From: Ignavibacteriota bacterium
GTDB lineage: Bacteria; Bacteroidota; Ignavibacteria; Ignavibacteriales; Ignavibacteriaceae
Direction: 5' to 3'
Assembly (NCBI GenBank): GCA_013285425.1
Contig: CP053447.1
Coordinates: 3,106,001 to 3,170,000, forward strand
Length of the DNA: 64,000 bases
Shown piece after piece: positions 36,234 through 45,424 of the stretch; position 1 is the first letter of the stretch; each line of letters begins with the position of its first letter. Below the pieces are notes generated by a model that saw only the letters and a program-made list of their open reading frames with translations, was not told the DNA's origin and made no database searches. Made by a program: the position numbers and the translations under genes.

Positions 36234-37727
36234 TTATATATAAATGCCGCTGGCTAAATTTCTTGCATCAAAATTAATATCATATCTGCCGGCACTCTGC
36301 CTTGTGTTTACAAGAGTGGCCATCTTTCTGCCAAGGATATCAAATACTTCAAGCTGAACCAATCCATCTTTTGGTAAATCATATCTGATTGTTGTTGTGG
36401 GATTGAAGGGGTTTGGATAGTTTTGATATAAAACATACTTATTTAGCTTAATATCTTTTTCATCATCTACACTATTCAACTCTTCAAAAGAGTAAACGTA
36501 AATTTTCCCCGTTAGATCCCAGCCTCCACTAACTGTGAATGCTATCTCAGGGGTTGAATCATTATTGATAAAACCCAAATAACTTACTTGCTCTGCCCAA
36601 TCGAAAACGTAATTTGGTATTGTATCAAGCAATGGTTGGCCAAAAAATATTCTTAATGAATCGGTCACATAAGCAAAATCATTAAAACCGTCGCAATTTA
36701 AATTATTAAGACTGCTTATGTACCACATTTCACCTGCTGAGTAATATGAATTGATAGTACTAAAATCATTTCCTGAAATAACATTCAAATATTCTCCTCC
36801 CATAATTCCAAGATCATTTATTGAGTCACCATTTACATCACCAAGTCCAGATATAAATCGACCATAGTAATATGAAGATGTGTCATCAGTAAACTCAATT
36901 GAATTACTAAGGCTTATTTCATTACCACCATAAACCAAATATGCTTTGCCACCCTGATAAATTTTATTTGGGATATTATTGTGAAACATTGGAGCACCAA
37001 TAAGTACATCATCAAATCCATCATTATTTATATCGCCTACAGCAGATAATGAAAATCCAAAATTATCAAAAACCTCCTCCCCTTCGAGCAACACATCATA
37101 CTGATCATCTACATTAGTACCACCGAAGTAAATATAAACTCTCCCGTGTGCATCATAATCATCATTTGCAGCTCCAATAACGAAATCATCATAACCATCT
37201 CCATTTAAGTCCCCAGGGATACAGTTTGCTTTTCCAAAACCATAATACCAACCAGTTTGAGTTAGCCAATCACCAACTATGAGTGTAAGATCGGCAGTTG
37301 TATCTATTGTCGGTCCACCAAAGTAAACATAAGCAGCTCCGGTTGTCATAATTTGATACGGAAAAGATGGTCCAATCCAGGTTGAACTGGCACCGATTAT
37401 TAGGTCTGGATAACCATCGCCATTTACATCCCCATCACCTGCTATCGAACAGCCAAATTGACAATTTAATTGTTTATAGTCTTTAAAGATCAGGTCAGGA
37501 ATAGTATCGAAAGCAGTACCACCAAAGAAAAGTTTAGCATAATCTCCACCAGGTGCACCAACAATAACATCATCAAAGCCGTCTGCATTAATATCACCAA
37601 TATGGCTAACAACACTAAACTGGTCACCAACAGAATCACCACTCATTGTAGTGAGTAAGTAAAAACCTTCTTGGGGGTAAGAATGAACAGAAAAGAAAAC
37701 AACTAAAGAAATAATATATTTTTTCAT
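36234..37727 (-). CDS. FG-GAP repeat surface protein with T9SS sorting domain, C-terminus frameshifted
   Basis: 497 aa as read, with a signal peptide. Six or more FG-GAP/integrin-like propeller repeats with calcium loops (IGDINADGFDDVIVGAPGG, DGDVNGDGYPDLIIGA, GDLNGDGYDDFVIGA). A T9SS tail begins NYPNPFNPTTTI. The frame stops early at NLASGIYI. With two bases restored in the TATATA run at 36233-36243 it would continue KLQSGEYNSSKKMIFLK to a stop at 36182-36184. Without this end the protein would not be sorted. Confidence 0.82.
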   Translation of the reverse strand: MKKYIISLVVFFSVHSYPQEGFYLLTTMSGDSVGDQFSVVSHIGDINADGFDDVIVGAPGGDYAKLFFGGTAFDTIPDLIFKDYKQLNCQFGCSIAGDGDVNGDGYPDLIIGASSTWIGPSFPYQIMTTGAAYVYFGGPTIDTTADLTLIVGDWLTQTGWYYGFGKANCIPGDLNGDGYDDFVIGAANDDYDAHGRVYIYFGGTNVDDQYDVLLEGEEVFDNFGFSLSAVGDINNDGFDDVLIGAPMFHNNIPNKIYQGGKAYLVYGGNEISLSNSIEFTDDTSSYYYGRFISGLGDVNGDSINDLGIMGGEYLNVISGNDFSTINSYYSAGEMWYISSLNNLNCDGFNDFAYVTDSLRIFFGQPLLDTIPNYVFDWAEQVSYLGFINNDSTPEIAFTVSGGWDLTGKIYVYSFEELNSVDDEKDIKLNKYVLYQNYPNPFNPTTTIRYDLPKDGLVQLEVFDILGRKMATLVNTRQSAGRYDINFDARNLASGIYI

Positions 37728-37746
37728 TTTAGCGCCCCTTTCAAAT

Positions 37747-38064
37747 CTATTTTAATAAAATAATTTTTTCTTTAGTTACTAATTCATTTTGTTTTAATAA
37801 AACAAAATATACACCACTGCCTAGGTAGTTTGCATTGAATTGAATATTGTGATTGCCGGAAGTTTTTTGTTCATCAATTAGTGTGGCAATTTTTTGACCA
37901 AGAATATTATAAACTGATAATTCTGTTAGACCTGTTACTGGTAAATTAATTTCAAGAGTTGTAGAACTATTAAATGGATTTGGATAAGGCTTTATTGAAA
38001 AATTTTTTGGTAATGTATTATCTTCATTTTCAACGCCAACAATAGTACTCCATTTGCATACCAT
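37747..38064 (-). CDS. T9SS sorting-domain fragment (3' part of a broken gene)
   Basis: 105 aa: a T9SS tail (PYPNPFNSSTTLEI, then SVYNILGQKIATLI, ending ELVTKEKIILLK). It has no signal of its own. It overlaps the end of the next fragment in another frame. The join at about 38040 (QMEY...STIVGVENEDNTL) shows one gene of about 300 aa split by a small indel. Confidence 0.7.
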   Translation of the reverse strand: MVCKWSTIVGVENEDNTLPKNFSIKPYPNPFNSSTTLEINLPVTGLTELSVYNILGQKIATLIDEQKTSGNHNIQFNANYLGSGVYFVLLKQNELVTKEKIILLK

Positions 38065-38668
38065 TTATTATAGCACCTTGTAGATAATAACTGCCATCAT
38101 TAAAAATAAAGTGCCATACCACACCCAATCCTTTATTCAGTACAATGGGAAATGATGCGTCGGTTGGTGTCCAAATTGTATCAGATGAATCAATGTAAAC
38201 ATCTTCAAACTGTTTTGCCACATTAGGTTTCTGAAAAAGGTTATAATAGTTGTAATCTATAAATGTTGAAGAAATGCCCCGAGCATTCTGATCTGACCAC
38301 CCGGAACAATTTAACCAAATGGTAGAATCCGGTACAAAAAAATCTAAGTATAGATATTCCATGTTCAGACAAGCAATGGAATCGCCTGAAAATTCATAAA
38401 TCAAATTATTGTCCCTTCTAAAATACCATATATAACCCGATGATGTGTCAAAATACTTTTTATAGAATATTTTATACTCTTTATTATTTGGCATCAAAGT
38501 ATCTCCAAGCACTTTAATGCTGAAGTACTTTGGTCCCTCTCCGGTCCATGCCATATATTCCCAATAATTACCTGTTTGCATAGGAAACCAATCGGTTGTA
38601 TCAACTTGTGCGGTTACTATTTTAATTGTAGCTATTATAAATAATAAGGTTGTTCTAATAGTTTTCAT
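38030..38668 (-). CDS. Secreted protein, N-terminal part of a broken T9SS cargo gene
   Basis: 212 aa with a signal peptide (residues 1-20, ending VTAQ) and a body opening DWFPMQTGNYWEYMAW, a pattern common at the start of FCB T9SS cargo proteins. It stops at YYCWR where the neighbouring frame leads to the sorting domain at 37747. Function unknown. Confidence 0.68.
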   Translation of the reverse strand: MKTIRTTLLFIIATIKIVTAQVDTTDWFPMQTGNYWEYMAWTGEGPKYFSIKVLGDTLMPNNKEYKIFYKKYFDTSSGYIWYFRRDNNLIYEFSGDSIACLNMEYLYLDFFVPDSTIWLNCSGWSDQNARGISSTFIDYNYYNLFQKPNVAKQFEDVYIDSSDTIWTPTDASFPIVLNKGLGVVWHFIFNDGSYYLQGAIINGMQMEYYCWR

Positions 38669-39197
38669 TTTACTATTCCTTGATTAATAAAAAACTTCGT
38701 TGTTCTTTTTTCTTAATATATGTAAAACCGGTAGGATAAATGTAAATGTTAAATTGTAAATGCTCAATGTTAAATGAGCAACACATATTTTGTAATAAAG
38801 ATAATTCCTGATAGGATTCATTCGAAAGTGGGAGAAACTCCAAAACATAAATCAGGCATATCTCTCCACCCCAACAAAAATTTGCAGATAGATAAAGATC
38901 GTGCCAGATATTTAATCAAAGATTCCAACAAGTAACCCTAATAATATTTTTAGAAACAGACTGTTACTGGTAATGTTCTTCAAAAATTATTCCCGCGTCA
39001 ATATTTAGTTTTCAATTACTTTTATTGTTGAAAAGGTAAAAATGAAAATTATTTTTAAACAAAGATTACTGATTGTAAAATATTAGGGCGATATATATAT
39101 GTCGATGTTTTAAAATAAATTGAAGTATAATAATTATTTATATTTGAATAGACTATTAAAAACAAGTTATGGTAAAAAGTCAAACTTAGTTGAAAAT
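38669..39197. other. Long non-coding stretch before the IS256 element
   Basis: AT-rich, no gene seen. It has a small TGCTCAATGTTAAATGAGCA inverted repeat near 38760 that resembles the hairpin found at 51.9 kb. It ends with CTTAGTTGAAAA, which has an inverted counterpart just outside the other end of the IS. Confidence 0.4.
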
Positions 39198-39300
39198 AGA
39201 GACTCCATCATTTATTAAGCTGCTTTCTTTTGTTTAATCTTTAATTCTGTTTTTAATGCTGTTCTTAGTAACTGTAATTTTTCATAATTATTTACCTTTC

Positions 39301-40173
39301 TCATTCTTTTTCTATCTGTAAAAGTGCTGCTGCCATCCATCTGCTTCGCATTTCTGAGTTCATCCATCTCTTTACTCTGCCCAGGTATTTCTTTAACTGA
39401 GAATTTAAGTTTTCTATTAAATTTGTGGTCGTAAATGATCTGCCTAACTGTTCTACTAACCCTAAACGGTGTATGGTTAATGTTTCCTCTAATCCTTCTT
39501 CAAGCGATCTTGCAGCACTCCGGTTAATTTTCATTAGTTCAGTTATTATTTCCTTTAGCTTTCTGCTTGCTGTTTGATAATCAGGTTCACTATAGGCTCT
39601 TTGCAGCTTGCCTCTGTAATTGTTTTGCTGCTCTTGACTTAAGTAACTGAGAACATTTTCTCTCTTATGCCACTGGCAGCGCTGTACTAAGGCATAGTTC
39701 CCGAATGTCTCATCAACTGCTTTCCTTAATCCCTTTGAACCATCCAGCAGTGTTAGTATCCCTTCTGTATACTTGAAATTCCTCTTTAGTAAATCTTTTA
39801 ACAACCCTTTTACTGCTTTACTGTTTTCTGTTGTTGTCTGGATAAAGCCCAATGGTATCTTTTCTCCGCTCATTGTTATTCCAAGTGCTATTACCGTGTT
39901 TTCTTTTGACAAATATTTTCCGTCTATTACTATGGCTATAAAATCATATAATCCCAAATCCCGCTTTTCAAATTCTTCTAATGCCTTTGTGCTTTCTTCT
40001 ATAAAGGCTTTGCTTACTGTTGATTGACTCAATCCAAAGCTCTCTACGCCCATCTTTACTACTTCCTGATAATCGTGCTGACTTAAGCCTAAGATTATTT
40101 TTTTCATCAAACTTTCTGATGGTAATTCTATTGACCTTAGTTTTTGATATCTCTCCGGACTTTCGGTAATCAA
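39301..40173 (-). CDS. IS256-family transposase, catalytic fragment
   Basis: 290 aa containing the DDE core: IVIDGKYLS (first Asp), LLDGSKGLRKAV (second Asp), the CQWHKRENV motif, and TTNLIENLNSQLK (Glu). It lacks the N-terminus, which is in the 40181 fragment. It also lacks the end, because a missing A near 39300 cuts off RMRKVNNYEKLQLLRTALKT (to a stop near 39216). The whole enzyme would be about 410 aa. Confidence 0.85.
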   Translation of the reverse strand: MITESPERYQKLRSIELPSESLMKKIILGLSQHDYQEVVKMGVESFGLSQSTVSKAFIEESTKALEEFEKRDLGLYDFIAIVIDGKYLSKENTVIALGITMSGEKIPLGFIQTTTENSKAVKGLLKDLLKRNFKYTEGILTLLDGSKGLRKAVDETFGNYALVQRCQWHKRENVLSYLSQEQQNNYRGKLQRAYSEPDYQTASRKLKEIITELMKINRSAARSLEEGLEETLTIHRLGLVEQLGRSFTTTNLIENLNSQLKKYLGRVKRWMNSEMRSRWMAAALLQIEKE

Positions 40174-40180
40174 ACTCTGA

Positions 40181-40450
40181 TTATCGTGTATCCTTGGGAA
40201 CCTTTATTTTTACTTTTTCTTCTCCTACTCTTATGCTGCCCGGATTACTGCCCCAGCGGCTATATCTGCCTGATGATGGCTTCTCTCTGTCATATCTTAT
40301 TCCTGCTTTTTCTTTTACTTCTTCTTCCATCAGTTGATTTGCCAATATTTTGGCTATCTCCAGAAAATTACCGAACAAACTTAGTTGTGTTTCTAAAGAT
40401 TGATTCTTATACCAATCAAGATTTTGTTTTAGATTTTCCTTAATTTTCAC
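40181..40450 (-). CDS. IS256-family transposase, N-terminal fragment
   Basis: 89 aa: the helical N-terminal domain of the transposase, ending EEKVKIKVPKDTR. One extra base in the CCC run of GTTCCCAAGG accounts for the break; without it the frame reads VPRIHDNQSLITESPERYQ, straight into the catalytic fragment. Confidence 0.75.
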   Translation of the reverse strand: MKIKENLKQNLDWYKNQSLETQLSLFGNFLEIAKILANQLMEEEVKEKAGIRYDREKPSSGRYSRWGSNPGSIRVGEEKVKIKVPKDTR

Positions 40451-40582
40451 CTTGAGACTCCTTTTAATTGTTTTTGTTTTTTTTTGTTATTACAAAATTA
40501 TTAATTATTTGGAGTCTCTTTCTTTTTTTAATTAAACTTTTTCAACTAAGAAGTAATTTATACCCAAGTTATAGGTTTTACA

Positions 40583-42253
40583 ATGAAAAAAATATTAGCT
40601 GCATCGTTTATATTTTTATTAATTCTTGGTTGTACAGAAAACCAAAATCAGCAAAAAGAATCAGAGGAAGTTACAATGCTAAAAGAGAAGTTAGCCAAAT
40701 TTGTTCCGGTTAAAATACAATATGATGAAACAATTTTAACTGACAGAGAAAAAGCTGTTTTGGAAAAACTTTATTATGCATCAAAAATAATTGATGATAT
40801 TTTTCTTGAACAGGTTTATTCGAAAAACGATGAGATAAAATCCAGACTTATAAAAAGCGAAGATGATCTTTCAAAACTGCAGCTTGAGCTTTTCAATATT
40901 ATGTTCGGTCCTTTTGACAGACTTGAAGATAATGCCCCGTTTATCGGAGTTGACAAGAAACCTCTTGGTGCAAATTTCTATCCTGAAGATATGACCAAAG
41001 AGGAGTTTGAAAACTGGATAAAGCAAAATCCACAGGATGAAAAATCTTTTACAAGCGAGTTTACAGTAATCAGAAGAGATAATGGAAAGTTAGTTGCCAT
41101 TCCATACAGCGAATATTTTAAGGATAAACTAACCGAAGCATCAAATCTTCTTAAAGAAGCAGCTGGGTTTGCAGATAATCCATCGCTTAAAAAATATTTG
41201 ATCTCACGTGCTGATGCTTTTCTCAGCAACGATTATTATCAAAGCGATATGGATTGGATGGATTTGAAAGATCATAACATAGAAATTGTAATTGGTCCTT
41301 ATGAAGTTTATGAAGATGAAATGTTTAACTATAAAGCTTCGTTTGAAAGTTTTGTTACAATTAAAGATCCTGTTGAAACAAAAAAACTTGAAGTGTTTGC
41401 AAAATATTTGAATGATATCGAAAAAAATCTTCCGCTTGATGATAAACATAAAAATTTCTCAAGAGGATCAGAATCACCAATTGTTGTTGCAAACGAAGTG
41501 TTTACTGCCGGAGATACAAAAGCCGGAGTTCAAACTCTTGCATTTAATTTACCTAATGATGAAAGAGTAAGGCAGGCAAAAGGCTCAAAGAAAGTAATGC
41601 TAAAAAATGTTCACGAAGCAAAGTTTGAAATGCTTTTAAAACCAATTGCAGAGATCGTTCTTGATTCAGATCAGTTGAAATATGTTACCTTTAATGCATT
41701 CTTTAATCATACATTAATGCACGAAATGTCTCACGGTGTCGGACCCGGTTTTATAAAGATTAATGGCAGAAACACTGAGGTTAAGAGAGAACTTAAAGAA
41801 ACTTACTCAACAATAGAAGAATGCAAGGCTGATATTCTTGGAATGTATAACAATATGTTTATGATTGAAAAAGGAGTTTATCCAAAGGAATCTGAAGATG
41901 AAATTATGGTTACGTTTCTTGCCGGTGCTTTTCGTAGTATGAGATTTGGAATCGGTGAAGCACACGGCGGAGGTAATGCTATAATCTATAATTTTCTTTT
42001 AGAAAAAGGCGGTTATACTTTTGATGAGACTACTCAAAAAGTAAAAGTTAATTTTGAAAAAATTCATCCTGCACTAAGAGAGCTTGCAAATCTAATCTTA
42101 ACCATTCAGGCTGAAGGAAATTATCAGGGAGCTAAAGAACTTATTGCAAAGTATGCGGTTAATTCATCATCTATTGAAACTCTTAGAAAAAAACTCGAGA
42201 GGCTTCCTGTGGATATTAAACCTGTTTTTGAGATTGAGAAAAAACTTAAATAA
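40583..42253 (+). CDS. Dipeptidyl-peptidase III-like (M49-type) zinc hydrolase, lipoprotein
   Basis: 556 aa. The lipobox is LGC (Cys17). The zinc site is HEMSHGVGPG (about 380-384), a 5-residue HExxH in place of the HELLGH of classical DPP III. The second ligand motif is EECKADILGMY at about 411. The C-terminal helical domain is complete. It should release dipeptides or act on a related small substrate at the membrane. It starts 63 bp after the IS256 end. Confidence 0.8.
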   Translation: MKKILAASFIFLLILGCTENQNQQKESEEVTMLKEKLAKFVPVKIQYDETILTDREKAVLEKLYYASKIIDDIFLEQVYSKNDEIKSRLIKSEDDLSKLQLELFNIMFGPFDRLEDNAPFIGVDKKPLGANFYPEDMTKEEFENWIKQNPQDEKSFTSEFTVIRRDNGKLVAIPYSEYFKDKLTEASNLLKEAAGFADNPSLKKYLISRADAFLSNDYYQSDMDWMDLKDHNIEIVIGPYEVYEDEMFNYKASFESFVTIKDPVETKKLEVFAKYLNDIEKNLPLDDKHKNFSRGSESPIVVANEVFTAGDTKAGVQTLAFNLPNDERVRQAKGSKKVMLKNVHEAKFEMLLKPIAEIVLDSDQLKYVTFNAFFNHTLMHEMSHGVGPGFIKINGRNTEVKRELKETYSTIEECKADILGMYNNMFMIEKGVYPKESEDEIMVTFLAGAFRSMRFGIGEAHGGGNAIIYNFLLEKGGYTFDETTQKVKVNFEKIHPALRELANLILTIQAEGNYQGAKELIAKYAVNSSSIETLRKKLERLPVDIKPVFEIEKKLK

Positions 42254-42308
42254 CATTAACACAATGGCAAACGGATCGAACGGATTAAAAGGATAAAAAC
42301 TGAATTAA

Positions 42309-42698
42309 ATGCAGTTTAAATATCAGGAAATAACTGAAAAAATCATTAAAGCTTATTATAATGTTTATAATACACTTGGCTTTGGATTTCTTGAAAAGGT
42401 ATATGAAAATACTTTAATGATTGAATTAAAATCTTTGGGATTGAATTGTGTAAAGCAAAAACTAATTTCTGTTTACTTTAAAGAAAATTTTGTAGGAGAA
42501 TATTTTGCTGATATTATTGTAAAGGATTGTATAATTCTTGAATTAAAGGCAGCCTAAGGAATCATTGAAGAGCACGTAGCACAGTTGTTAAATTATTTAA
42601 AAGCAACGGAAATTGAAGTCGGCTTATTATTAAACTTTGGAAAGAAACCTCAATTCAAGAGACAGATATTTGAAAACAAGTTCAAAAAATCCGTTTAA
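42309..42698 (+). pseudogene. GxxExxY protein gene with an internal stop
   Basis: A 129-codon frame interrupted once by TAA at 42555-42557 (ELKAA-stop-GIIEEHVAQLLNYLK). The hallmark GFGFLEKVYENTL (GxxExxY) is present, followed by LGLNCVKQK and the PD-(D/E)XK-like strand DCIILELKA. The frame after the stop continues perfectly to NFGKKPQFKRQIFENKFK. Imperfect inverted repeats flank it (ATCGAACGGATTAAAAGGAT before, ATCCGTTTAAATCAGTTCGA after), consistent with a small mobile cassette. Confidence 0.75.
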
Positions 42699-42764
42699 AT
42701 CAGTTCGATCTGTTAAACCTGTCTGCCGGCAAAGGCAGGCCCGTGTTCCATTAAGGGAAGTGCA

Positions 42765-43895
42765 GTGAAAGAAAAGGTAAGATATATTTCCGCTGATTTA
42801 CTGCGTGGAATTGTAATGTTGATTATGGTTGAAGTTCATGTATTCAACGCTTTTCTACTTCCGGAACTTAAACAAACCGGATGGTTTAGTATTCTAAATT
42901 TTATAAACGGATTAGTTGCCCCCTCATTCTTGTTTGTTTCAGGATTTGCATTTCAGGTTTCATCAACCGGTAAACTTGATGAAATGAGAAAATTCGGAAA
43001 CGCATTCTGGAAAAAGATGATAAGAATATTTCAAATTATTATCATCGGTTATGCACTTCACCTTCCCTACTATTCATTTTCAAAGATTATCAGAAAATCC
43101 ACACAACAGCAATTAGAAAGTTTTTTTGCAGTAGATGTATTACAATGTATTGGTTTCGGACTGCTGTTTTTATACGCCGCAAGGCTATTAATTAAATCTG
43201 ATAAGTTTTATCATTACTTTTTAATTGTTTCATTAGTTGTGGTAACTTTAATATCGCCATTGCTTTGGAAAATTGATTTTAATCAATATGTTCATCCACT
43301 TATTGGAAATTATTTTAACAGAATGCATGGTTCATTATTCCCAATATTTCCATGGATAAACTTTTTGTTGGCAGGTGGAATTTTTGCCAAATATTTTGTT
43401 GATGCGCGGGAACGAAACAAAGAAGAAAAATTTATCAGAACATCAGCAGCAGCGGGTTTAATTGCTTTGCTTTTGGGACATCTTTTTTATTCCGGACTTT
43501 TTCCTCTATCTCTCACTTCAATTCTACCAAACCCTGTTTTCTTTATTGAGCGCCTGGGTTATATCATTGTGATATTTTTTTTCTGCTGGATTGTTGACAG
43601 AAAATCTGATGTAAAAAATTCTTTTGTGATGGATGCAAGCAGAGAATCTCTTCTGGTTTATTGGCTTCATCTGATTATTATTTATGGAATGTTCTGGAGC
43701 GGTAAAAGTCTTGCAAATAAAATTGGAATGACAATGAATGTAGCTGAGGCAGTCATTTCAACAATTACTCTTATAGCTTTAATGATTATTGCGGCTAAGC
43801 TATGGGGCTGGGTAAAGAAAAAACATAAAAATTATTCCTCTCTGTTTGTAAAGGTTTTAACAATTGTATTGCTGACGGTCTTTTTTGTTTTCTGA
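42765..43895 (+). CDS. Heparan-alpha-glucosaminide N-acetyltransferase-like membrane protein (DUF1624)
   Basis: 376 aa from a GTG start. About ten transmembrane helices. The family opening is RYISADLLRGIVMLIMVEVH, with the catalytic-region His, then FVSGFAF. It belongs to the DUF1624/acyltransferase-like group that transfers acetyl groups across membranes. The bacterial substrate is unknown, probably an amino sugar or a lipid-linked glycan. Confidence 0.78.
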   Translation: MKEKVRYISADLLRGIVMLIMVEVHVFNAFLLPELKQTGWFSILNFINGLVAPSFLFVSGFAFQVSSTGKLDEMRKFGNAFWKKMIRIFQIIIIGYALHLPYYSFSKIIRKSTQQQLESFFAVDVLQCIGFGLLFLYAARLLIKSDKFYHYFLIVSLVVVTLISPLLWKIDFNQYVHPLIGNYFNRMHGSLFPIFPWINFLLAGGIFAKYFVDARERNKEEKFIRTSAAAGLIALLLGHLFYSGLFPLSLTSILPNPVFFIERLGYIIVIFFFCWIVDRKSDVKNSFVMDASRESLLVYWLHLIIIYGMFWSGKSLANKIGMTMNVAEAVISTITLIALMIIAAKLWGWVKKKHKNYSSLFVKVLTIVLLTVFFVF

Positions 43896-43940
43896 AACAA
43901 CTTGTGAAAAAAGAAAACCAGAGATGGATATATGAACAAA

Positions 43941-44381
43941 TCAATTAAACGGAGTTTTAATAAAGACTATCCTGGGATGTGATGAAACTTTTTGTTTGCT
44001 TCTTTTTGATATACTAAAAACCACCGGTAAATAAATTGCAATCAGCACAATTGATAACAAAGTTGAAAGCAATTCTTTATTGATTGTAAATACTTTCATA
44101 CCGATCAATAATCCGCTTAACAGAAGTATAAGCGGAATTCCATATAACAGAAAAGATGCAGAAATTAATTTACTCCCTTTTATTGATACTCTCACTTTAT
44201 CTCCAGGATGAGCGCCATAAGGATCAGCAGCTATCAGACTGCGCTGGTTTGAGTTACCAGGTTTACAATAAAGCTTGGCAGTGCATTCTTCACAATGATC
44301 TGAGTCTGAAATAATAACTGTTGCGAATCCGTTGCCGGATTCTTTTACAATTCCCTCTTCGTATAATTCTTCCTTATACAT
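43941..44381 (-). CDS. rseC: RseC/MucC-type SoxR-reducing or Rnf-associated protein
   Basis: 146 aa. The N-terminal soluble part has the four-Cys pattern CEEC...YC, followed by two transmembrane helices (about 76-120) and a basic tail. RseC-type proteins occur with Rnf/Rsx operons and help reduce SoxR. It sits at the end of the rnf block, 28 bp after rnfB. Confidence 0.85.
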   Translation of the reverse strand: MYKEELYEEGIVKESGNGFATVIISDSDHCEECTAKLYCKPGNSNQRSLIAADPYGAHPGDKVRVSIKGSKLISASFLLYGIPLILLLSGLLIGMKVFTINKELLSTLLSIVLIAIYLPVVFSISKRSKQKVSSHPRIVFIKTPFN

Positions 44382-44409
44382 TTTCTCAGCATTCAGCCGT
44401 TTTATAGTT

Positions 44410-45264
44410 TCAATTAATTTTAATTTCTATTTTCTCTTCTTCAAATATTTTTGCAGCTTTTTCGGGGTGCATTAATCTTATTGCACCGGTTTTACATTTA
44501 TCAATCGGAATTTTGCTTAGATCTAATTTTGAGTAATCAATTTCAGGCAGAAAATCCCTCATCTCAATCGCACCATCAGATTTGCGTGCACAAATTGCAC
44601 ATCCAAAACAAGATACGCTGCAAACTTCTTTTGACTTTTTAGGATCATCATGATTTTTACAAAAGACAAATAGCTCTCTGTCTTCAGGATGAATTTCAAT
44701 TACTCCGCGCGGACAAGCTTCGGCACATTGACCACAGCCGTTACATAGTTCCTCAACAACAACCGGTAATCCGTTGTCATTCATAAATATCGCACCAAAC
44801 TGACAAGCCTCAACACAATCGCCGCCGCCAAGACATCCGTACAAACACATCTTATCTCCGCCGGCTACAATTGTTTTTACTGAACAGCTTTGTGGTCCAA
44901 GATATTCTGTTCCTTCTTTTTTTACTGCTTCCAAATTTCCGCCGTTGCAAAGAATACGTGCAACAAGCTTAACGCTTTGAGTGCTTTCTAATCCGAGAAT
45001 TTTTGCAATTTCATCAACGACTTCCTGTCCTCCAACGGGACAGCCATTAATTTTTACATCTCCATTTACTACCTTAACAGCAAAATCATAACAGCCTGCA
45101 CAACCACAGCCGCCGCAGTTTGCATTTGGCAGCACTTCATTTATTTCTGCTATTCTTGGATCTTCATCAACACGGAGTTTTTTATCTGCAAGTGCTAATG
45201 CACCTGCAAAGATAAATCCAAGTCCACCCATTGTGGCTATTGCAATTATTAATGTTGTATCCAT
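44410..45264 (-). CDS. rnfB: RnfABCDGE complex subunit B (ferredoxin-like)
   Basis: 284 aa. An N-terminal membrane helix is followed by a 4Fe-4S CGGCGCAGC cluster motif. Further Cys motifs include CLGGGDCVEAC, a ferredoxin pair CNGCGQCAEACPRG, and CSVSCFGCAIC. It accepts electrons from reduced ferredoxin and passes them into the Rnf pump. It lies downstream of apbE on the minus strand, rather than beside rnfA/C, but in the same gene block. Confidence 0.95.
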   Translation of the reverse strand: MDTTLIIAIATMGGLGFIFAGALALADKKLRVDEDPRIAEINEVLPNANCGGCGCAGCYDFAVKVVNGDVKINGCPVGGQEVVDEIAKILGLESTQSVKLVARILCNGGNLEAVKKEGTEYLGPQSCSVKTIVAGGDKMCLYGCLGGGDCVEACQFGAIFMNDNGLPVVVEELCNGCGQCAEACPRGVIEIHPEDRELFVFCKNHDDPKKSKEVCSVSCFGCAICARKSDGAIEMRDFLPEIDYSKLDLSKIPIDKCKTGAIRLMHPEKAAKIFEEEKIEIKIN

Positions 45265-45424
45265 AGTTACTTTCCTGTTTGTTTATCTGCCATTGCGAAT
45301 TTTGTGAATCAATCTCTGCAATGGTATTTCTATTTCAATAATTAAATTTTTGTCACACTTCGAAAAACTATATGTGACAAACTAAATCTCAGCCATCCTG
45401 AGCGAAGTCGAAGGATGACGATTA
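45265..45424. repeat. Intergenic CATCCT/AGGATG repeat
   Basis: Contains CCATCCTGAGCGAAGTCGAA and then GGATGACG at about 45393-45421, a stem-loop of a dispersed repeat. A related copy in the other orientation (CATCCTTCGACAGACTCAGG) is at about 46503-46522. It separates rnfB and apbE. Confidence 0.55.

Larger units (their letters stand above)
39198..40519 (-). mobile_element. IS256-family insertion sequence
   Basis: 1322 bp bounded by inverted AGAGACTCC (39198-39206) and GGAGTCTCT (40511-40519), with a Mutator-type transposase inside. A second inverted pair, CTTAGTTGAAAA (39186-39197) and TTTTCAACTAAG (40539-40550), lies outside. No clear direct target duplication is seen next to the inner ends. 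The transposase frame is broken twice. Confidence 0.75.
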
